64,000 bases of DNA. Source: Thalassia testudinum. Taxonomy: Eukaryota; Streptophyta; Magnoliopsida; Alismatales; Hydrocharitaceae. The position numbers were made by a program, and so were the translations under genes. The notes under the pieces are model-generated. The model was given only the letters and a program-made list of their open reading frames with translations. It made no database searches and had not been told where the DNA came from. The stretch covers positions 5,022,001 to 5,086,000 of the forward strand of contig JAZHRO010000062.1 in NCBI GenBank assembly GCA_037157565.1. Reading direction: 5' to 3'. Positions 60,801 to 64,000 of the stretch are shown piece by piece; positions within the stretch are counted from its first letter, which is position 1; every line of letters starts with the position of its first letter.

Positions 60801-62056
60801 ACCCAAACGTTTCTTAATTGATTTTATTGCTTTGATCATTGCTTCCGTATTATTTTAAATTTCAACTCAAATATAATACATTCCAAAAGATCTGAAATGT
60901 AACACAGTTTCAGAGATGTCCAACATCCAGAAGAATGGACAGAAAAAAAAAAAAGTGTAATAGAAGATATACCTATTTCAGCAGCTCTCATTGCAGCAAC
61001 TGTAGCTGCACCATGATTGACAGTACCGACCTGGCCAATGGATGGAATAGAAGGCTCCGGACAAAATATGGAAGAGCTTGTATTAGGCTTTTCAGCTTCA
61101 GAAGTTGCCTTAGACTCTTTAAGTATTTTTGCTGGAGAAACAGGCAGAAATCAGTACGCTCTTAAGTGTAAGTGGATTCAAGCATTGCCAAGTTAAATTT
61201 AATTAGAAAAACAGACCATCTTCAGTGAGACCTTCTGAGAGATTAGACTTCTTTTTCCAAGGAGAAGCATGAACCTTCGAACCTTGGTCACCTTCATCTG
61301 CAGAACTTTTTAGTCGTCGCTCTTGGTGATTGGATGAACGGCTATTATGGTTTCTCTTATGCTTGTCTGATTCTTTGTCATATAAATTACGGTCTTTATC
61401 ATAGTCTTTTCTAGCATGTTTTCTTTTGTCCAGCATATCTTCATGCTCATCTAAATCTCTGCCCCTGGAATCTTTTAGCCAACTCCTTACCCCATCATAG
61501 GACCTATAACGACTTTTGCGATCTTCTGGGCTCCTACGGCGTTCTCTTCTATCATCTCGAGACTGCCAATCCCTATGTCTATCACGCTCTACAGCCTCTT
61601 CATCTTCTTTCCTAGAGTTTGTTTTCCTACTTCTAGATAAAGCTGCATCACTGCCATGTAAAGCAGAGTAATCTACAATTTTATCATCACTTCTGTGACC
61701 ATCCACAGATCGATCTCTATAAACCTTGTCAGATTTCCGGGAGACTACATCAGATCTATCAAAATCGCCCTTCCTCCTATGAGGAGAACGATCGCGATCA
61801 TGAGCAGACTTTGATGACCGGTAATAGCTTCTCTCATAGTCATCTCTGTGATCTCTGCCATATCTGTCATTCCTAAAATGGCTATGGGAAGTCATATAAG
61901 GCTGCCTATCAAAATGCCTACGGGAATCACCATCTCTTTGAGTCCTACTATGTCGATCCCTGTCCAAGTCAATTTTATCTTCTCTTCTCTTTTTGTCAGA
62001 CATCTTTGAATGTTCTTCTCTTGGAGAATCATTCTTCTTCCCACATTTAGCACTGT
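38826..62056 (-). CDS. RSRC2-like RS-rich protein with SMAP C-terminus, host gene (5' end outside)
   Basis: Five exons join in phase with GT-AG splice sites: 62056-61217, 61131-60973, 39431-39346, 39175-39107 and 38981-38826. They give 435 residues in view. The first about 280 are Arg/Asp/Ser/Lys-rich and disordered-looking (many RD/RS/DR pairs), as in SR-related splicing proteins. The C-terminal 100 residues match the SMAP domain of arginine/serine-rich coiled-coil protein 2: a TEQKRKLLWGNKKSTEE block, KFRKLMG, a KQEELQMDLEKQY helix, then a terminal GLGL. Such proteins are nuclear and associated with pre-mRNA splicing; the exact plant role is inferred. An AG acceptor at 62058-62057 opens the first visible exon, so at least one 5' exon is missing. 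All reading frames are clean, unlike every neighbour. Confidence 0.9.
39107..39175 (-). CDS. RSRC2-like gene, SMAP exon
   Basis: 69 bases, phase 0 on both sides, acceptor TTATTACAG, donor ATG|GTAAGC. It encodes SSSQWDLSMFSDRERQ and EKFRKLM, the core of the SMAP signature. Confidence 0.92.
39346..39431 (-). CDS. RSRC2-like gene, exon after the giant intron
   Basis: 86 bases, acceptor ATATTGCAG, donor GAAGAG|GTAGAA. It completes a Val codon with the previous exon and encodes NRNLMGG and KRKLLWGNKKSTEE, the entry to the SMAP-like region. Confidence 0.92.
40020..40031 (+). other. Copia primer-binding site
   Basis: TGATATCAGAGC directly abuts the LTR end. It is one mismatch from the initiator tRNA-Met complement. 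Confidence 0.8.
40390..41050 (+). pseudogene. gag: Copia gag, decayed
   Basis: A frame with several stops reads VDALDFDKYNQDNYLMIHWI, MNSMEPQIAVHLLYDKNAKE, then HAHLLDIYRCIW and HPLLDYFTKMEGLFKELNIL. This is the plant copia Gag pattern (retrotransposon gag of the UBN2 type). It is cut near 41060 by the LINE. The 131-codon frame on the opposite strand (40740-40345) is a shadow. Confidence 0.7.
41145..42780 (+). pseudogene. LINE ORF1: double CCHC knuckle and DUF4283-like region, frameshifted
   Basis: The frame from 41145 gives two closely spaced knuckles, CFKCLERGHVAAGC and CLRCGGLGHRRSAC (41184-41282). The frame 41360-42457 continues with a sheet/helix region (STMVAVVLEGEVDVGALRRA, then FEVWVEMKPGWQLVERL) resembling the nucleic-acid-binding N-terminal domain of plant LINE ORF1 proteins, then a Gly/Arg-rich tail drifting into other frames to 42780. 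The knuckles precede the RNA-binding-like domain here. Frame changes near 41350 and 42400 suggest it is broken. Long minus-strand frames over this GC-rich part are shadows. Confidence 0.65.
42906..46384 (+). pseudogene. LINE ORF2: endonuclease, reverse transcriptase, zf-RVT, broken
   Basis: Starts at 42906 (MAKVLSWNVRGLND, the APE-type endonuclease entry). FLQETKW, SSVYGP, LIGGDFNV and later FSDHTPFVV mark the nuclease, with a TAA at 43464 where Trp is expected. After a frameshift near 43600 comes the linker. RT then has DGCPGPDGFPVAFYKKFW, YRPIALSNAIYLIVAKLLAN, VDFSKTYDSV, a frameshift near 44805, then GVRQGCPLAPMLFV and the catalytic LLQYADDTIFF with both Asp intact. RYLGLPLTDGR follows. 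The zf-RVT end (CPSCGG, then a frame change to EEIDHLFFTCPF) closes at 46384. At least four lesions. Confidence 0.9.
46562..47590 (+). pseudogene. pol: Copia gag knuckle, protease and start of integrase, decayed
   Basis: Resumes after the LINE. A knuckle C-I-H-C...N-H-P-S-E-K-C-W lies near 46695-46740 (one stop inside). The protease site is VVDSNASNHLTG near 46960-46995 (normally DSGAxxH). Then come FPLNLLS, a GAG-pre-integrase block (HHPLGHPSVSRLQKI) and integrase start HFDLIHCDV with FVVFIDAYSQ before truncation. Multiple stops and frameshifts. Confidence 0.78.
47823..50213 (-). pseudogene. Ulp1-like (C48) peptidase gene, multi-exon, probably transposon-derived
   Basis: Minus strand. 50213-49716 encodes a helical region (LGSFLFLYGNQAIITSLFDT, SYNWAEVVYDFLHEGLQ, GCVILLPIWASEMF) resembling the DUF1985/plant-mobile-domain part of Ulp1-bearing transposons. 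49491-49282 encodes a Lys-rich coiled coil. 48837-48510 encodes a basic segment, with a stop at 48632-48630, then DPDQVLWRMGPRFVEGMS. A small exon (48418-48389) follows. The peptidase core has HWTLVVIVI (His codon 48223-48221), YDSNTLYYP (Asp 48172-48170), a GTAAGC donor, then NASNDCGIFVTQW (Cys 47924-47922). The His-Asp-Cys triad is thus present. The stop and gaps argue for a pseudogene. It sits inside the host intron on the same strand. Confidence 0.65.
48870..49060. repeat. Dispersed CACTRGTGGATT / AATCGATT-type motif cluster
   Basis: Several near-palindromic units such as CACTAGTGGATT, AACTGGTGGATTC, CACCAGTTGATTG and CAATCGATTGACA lie in an intron-like stretch of the Ulp1-like gene. Confidence 0.65.
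50590..51200. repeat. About 92-bp minisatellite with GTGGATTC motifs
   Basis: Successive units start ACCCACTGGTGGATTC (50701), ACCCACTAGTGGATTC (50795), ACCCATCGGTTGATTA (50888), ACCCACCAATGGATTC (50979) and again near 51135. The period is 91-94 bases. Each unit also has CTTnAAATCCACTCnTGCATT. Weaker units extend left to about 50490. Lies upstream of the Ulp1-like frame. Confidence 0.85.
51201..52256. other. Unclassified intron DNA
   Basis: Apart from the GTT microsatellite, no recognisable protein or element end was found on either strand. Confidence 0.4.
51791..51819. repeat. GTT microsatellite
   Basis: About ten uninterrupted GTT triplets. Confidence 0.95.
52270..52985. mobile_element. 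716-bp unclassified insertion with 13-bp direct repeats
   Basis: Flanked by exact CTTGTCTATAAAC at 52257-52269 and 52986-52998. The ends are inverted relative to each other: GTTTAAAAAAACATG on the left, and GTTTTAAAAAACACG when the right end is read in reverse. Both ends continue into GAGGCG/CCTCG-rich sequence. The interior has CAGCGC-rich degenerate repeats (52600-52740) and no protein. A 13-bp duplication suggests target-primed insertion, yet the inverted ends suggest a DNA element. Confidence 0.7.
52999..53744. other. Unclassified intron DNA
   Basis: No recognised protein. LINE sequence begins at about 53745. Confidence 0.4.
53745..54840 (+). mobile_element. 5'-truncated LINE, 3' part of ORF2
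   Basis: Opens with KEKRGGLGVRLLERFNEALL, the post-RT block of plant LINEs, then GDGNSFQFWKDNW and FPRLFAL near 54000-54090. The zf-RVT region follows (KVKIFLWLFRRE, LLCAFCGAAKATLDHFSLP) at 54370-54510, with frameshifts. It ends in an A-rich tail (54831-54840). The sequence parallels the 45450-46200 part of the large LINE but is diverged. Confidence 0.8.
54860..57960 (-). mobile_element. Degenerate LINE ORF2, minus strand
   Basis: Reading leftward: a decayed endonuclease segment near 57870-57620, a linker (57316-56996: FRRMVKWWWEAPQYN, LQALRTHLIAFTRKVKKEH), RT entry (56888-56613: DAEKVSGPYGLPIPFFREF), an RT fragment (56391-56185: VFSWASLCKKG, WIAWMKTCMLANSFMVLING), RT thumb (55947-55759: RQYLGLPLFD, LESWKPRLLNKGGR), and the zf-RVT side (55310-54912: FGWLLQRKR). 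Order and motifs are LINE-specific. Many stops and frameshifts. It faces the plus-strand LINE at 53745-54840 tail to tail. Confidence 0.8.
57961..58613. other. Unclassified intron DNA
   Basis: No recognised protein or repeat end. Short open frames at 58202-58438 lack family features. Confidence 0.4.
58619..58862 (+). repeat. 5' LTR of the non-autonomous element
   Basis: 244 bp, with CTATAAATAAAC (58689-58700) as a likely TATA region. The terminal inverted repeat is TGTTGA/TCAACT, so the end is CT rather than CA. Confidence 0.88.
58863..58874 (+). other. Primer-binding site, initiator tRNA-Met type
   Basis: TGGTATCAGAGC immediately after the 5' LTR. Confidence 0.93.
60612..60867 (+). repeat. 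3' LTR of the non-autonomous element
   Basis: 256 bp, aligned along its whole length with the 5' LTR apart from scattered substitutions and a small insertion near 60832-60845. The CAAAT target duplication follows. Confidence 0.88.
60973..61131 (-). CDS. RSRC2-like gene, exon before the giant intron
   Basis: 159 bases (53 codons), acceptor TTTCTCCAG, donor GAAATAG|GTATAT. It encodes an acidic linker followed by ATVAAMRAAEI, a short helix that continues straight into VNRNLMGG of the next exon 21.5 kb away. The phase (one leftover base) fits exactly. Confidence 0.92.
61217..62056 (-). CDS. RSRC2-like gene, large RS/RD-rich exon
   Basis: Acceptor GCAG at 62060-62057, donor G|GTCTGT at 61216. 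The exon enters two bases into a codon and leaves one base. A Met codon lies at 62003, but 17 in-frame residues precede it within the exon, so that Met need not be the start. Content is Arg/Asp/Ser-rich with many RDR, RSx and DKx pairs, and it ends at SEGLTED. Confidence 0.9.
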
Positions 62057-62560
62057 CTGCATTGGATAGAATATGAAGCTATTAAGATGCTTAAAGAATA
62101 TTCGAGCCATTTCATTGCACAATTTAATACTAATCAGCTTTGCACAGAAAGGCATAGATTTCCAAAGAAAAGTCTACTAGATGTGCAATGAAAAAGAACA
62201 TAAAGGTTTTGAAGGAAGAAAATGACCATAACTAGAAGTAATAAATGAAAATAAAATCATCTATGCTTCATAAGTGCCAAAACTGGCAAAAAAAGCCACT
62301 CGGTCAGCATGTTACTTGATGGTTCCACATAGAAACCACCAAATGGATGTTTAGTCTTCAGCCCATAAGAACAAGAAAAGCGGATCTAATTTTCCAACAC
62401 TTTTTCTTCACTAACTTCTCAGTTTGTGAACAACTTAATCTATTTTGTTCTTTGTCAAGTACGAATTAGTTCGATCAAAAGCTAGGCACTTTTCATATTA
62501 GCATTGCATTTTTCTTAAAAACCAACATGTTAAAGTTTGTTGTAGTTGAAATTGCATGTC
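62057..62560 (-). other. Upstream intron of the RSRC2-like gene
   Basis: Begins at the AG acceptor (62058-62057). No upstream exon was recognised here or in the rest of the window. LINE debris follows to the right. Confidence 0.55.
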
Positions 62561-63760
62561 TAGGTCATGGCATGCCATTTTCAACCAAGAGGGGGTTTGA
62601 TTACCATTCAATCAAGAGGCCAGATCTTAAGCAACCAATAACAAAGATACACTTCTGGAGACATTTTCAACCTAATGTCTACTACCACAAAAGACGGAAC
62701 CATTTCTCTCCAACTAAAGGCTCTGATGCACAATTGTTTGTCAAGAATGCACTCTCGCAATCTATAAGTGACTATGCCAGAGGAGAAAACATCCCTTACT
62801 GAAGGAGGAAAGCCCTCAAATAGACATAGCCCAAAAAGCTTGAGAACCCACAAGTAAAAATCAAGTGAACTTCCTCCAGATGTTAGTTACAGAAGGTGCA
62901 CAAGTTATCAGCATAAAATGCCTCTCACCAAATTAAGCAACCAAAAACAGAGATACTTTTTGGAGACATTTTCCACATAGGATCCATCAACACAAAAGAT
63001 GGAAACATTACTCTCCACCCAAAGACCCTGACAAACAGCTACCTCTCGAGAATGTGCTCTTGTAATCTACAAGTGACCATGCCAAAGGGAAAACATCCCT
63101 CATTGGAGGAGTTGAAACCCAAAACCAGACATAGCAGAACATGCTTGAGAATCCACAAATAAAAATAAGGTGATCAACTTCCTCCAGATGTTGGCTAGAG
63201 AAGATGCACAAGTCATCACCCTAGAGCACAACCTTCCTCCTAAAACCCACCGTCAACAATCTCCTCCAAAATAACCACAGAGATCCTCCCCTTCAAGGGG
63301 GACATCATTTTCCAAATCAATCAAGAATCTCATAGAGAAGCAGCCTGCAAGTCCCATACCCCATCTCTCAAGTATTCAATGCAAAATGTAACACTTAAAA
63401 GTGGGCATCTAAAAGCCCAAGCCTGGTTCTTAGCAGCAAAATAGTTCAGCTTGTAAGTCAAAGGCATGAATGAATAGGTGTGAACATAGATTTGCTAAAA
63501 CAACCACCACGACCAAGTATCTCTCTGTAAAAGGAAGTCATTTCCACAACCTAAAACTGATCTAAAGAGAGGAGAAACAATAGTCAGGACACCTGCTACC
63601 CTTCCAAAAGAGAGGCACTCCACTAGCCATTCACAAGTAGGATAACAATAGGTAGGGCACTTGCTACCCTCTCTAAGAAGAAAGACACTCAACCACAACA
63701 TTCTAACTTCCCCAGTTGAGTATCTACCAGTAACACATTTCACACAAATAAGATCAGGGG
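62560..63760 (-). mobile_element. LINE 3'-end fragments (zf-RVT), partly duplicated
   Basis: The minus strand 63211-63008 reads EEVDHLIFICGFSSMFCYVW, the zf-RVT pattern at the end of plant LINE ORF2. A second diverged copy of the same about 280-bp segment lies at 62625-62895, next to the first at about 62930-63210. Further LINE-like minus-strand sequence continues to about 63750. All is heavily mutated. Confidence 0.65.
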
Positions 63761-63774
63761 AGCTTTGGGTCTAG

Positions 63775-64000
63775 CTCAAGCAGCACAATGGTATCCTTGC
63801 TGCAGTGTGCTGAAGATATGATTGTATTTGTTGAGAGCTACATTACCAAGGCACAGAAGATCAAACTATTCAAGATTTTTGGCAAGGCTCCTAGACTGCA
63901 AGTGAATTTGTAGAAGTCTGGATTCCTACCTTTTTGCATGTCAAAAGGGAGGCAGCATGGTGGGGAGATCCTGGGATACAATTGTTGCAAACACTCTTCA
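63775..64000 (+). pseudogene. LINE reverse transcriptase fragment
   Basis: Reads LLQCAEDMIVFVESYITKAQ and FGKAPRLQVNL, corresponding to the LLQYADDTIFF catalytic block and following helix of the large LINE. The ADD motif has become AED and a stop follows (63912-63914). It is on the opposite strand to the LINE fragments just left of it and runs off the window. Confidence 0.75.

Larger units (their letters stand above)
58619..60867 (+). mobile_element. Non-autonomous copia-like LTR element with 5-bp duplication
   Basis: Two closely similar LTRs (58619-58862 and 60612-60867) start TGTTGAGAGAATTG and end TTTCAACT. They are flanked by CAAAT at 58614-58618 and 60868-60872. A perfect primer site abuts the 5' LTR, and a purine run (AAGGAGAAG) precedes the 3' LTR. 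The 1.75-kb interior has no gag, protease, integrase or RT. Its open frame (58934-59635, Arg/Gly/Glu-rich) is unlike any retroelement protein I know and may be captured or random sequence. The element lies in the host intron, 105 bp from the exon ending at 60973, in antisense orientation. Confidence 0.9.
39432..60972 (-). other. 21.5-kb intron filled with transposons
   Basis: Bounded by a GT donor at 60972-60971 and an AG acceptor at 39433-39432, whose exons encode adjacent residues of one conserved block (AAEI-V-NRNL). It contains, right to left: a 2.25-kb LTR element, two LINE fragments in opposite orientation, a 716-bp insertion, a minisatellite, Ulp1-like sequence, and a copia fragment with an internal LINE. 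The gene's other visible introns are 85, 170 and 125 bp. Confidence 0.88.

Noticed and set aside
62003..62003. Met codon as the start of the RSRC2-like protein
   Set aside because: The frame stays open for 17 codons upstream to a clear AG acceptor, so an upstream exon is more likely.

Overview
This window is repeat-dense nuclear DNA of a flowering plant. The evidence is a spliced RS-rich host gene plus Athila-type and chromovirus-type Ty3/gypsy elements, Ty1/copia elements, plant L1-type LINEs and a CACTA (En/Spm) transposon. I cannot place the family or species from the sequence. Nearly all coding-looking stretches other than the host gene are decayed transposon reading frames with stops and frameshifts.

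Layout, left half. 1-7190 is the 5' part of an Athila/Tat-type gypsy element on the minus strand (pol, gag, leader, a tRNA-Asp-type primer site, then the LTR). 7191-10410 is a CACTA element with a broken Transposase_24 gene. 10430-10706 is the 3' end of a copia-like LTR. 10707-13912 is unclassified and holds an array of about ten dispersed short palindromes. 13913-16227 is a minus-strand copy of an LTR family also seen at 26101-28962. 16228-20470 is AT-rich and low-complexity DNA.

Middle. 20476-33225 is a chromovirus-type gypsy element (gag, PR, RT, RNase H, IN, chromodomain-like tail) flanked by the 5-bp target duplication CCCTG. Two solo-LTR-like insertions interrupt it. One is at 26101-28962 (duplication CCAGC, in RT) and one at 30318-32052 (duplication TTGGG, in IN). 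Its two LTRs are very unequal, 2861 and 259 bp.

Right half. One minus-strand host gene spans 62056 to 38826. It encodes an RSRC2-like splicing-associated protein: RS/RD-rich N-terminal part and SMAP-type C-terminus. Five exons join in phase with canonical splice sites, and one intron is about 21.5 kb (60972-39432). That intron holds a truncated copia element with a 5.5-kb LINE inside it, Ulp1-like peptidase sequence with its H-D-C triad, a minisatellite, a 716-bp insertion with 13-bp flanking repeats, two opposed LINE fragments, and a 2.25-kb non-autonomous LTR element 105 bp from a splice donor. More LINE debris lies upstream of the first exon visible here.

The most unusual pattern is dispersed short palindromes packed into LTR or LTR-like regions, with a different palindrome in different elements. 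The core GACGTC is shared by three apparently different LTR families.
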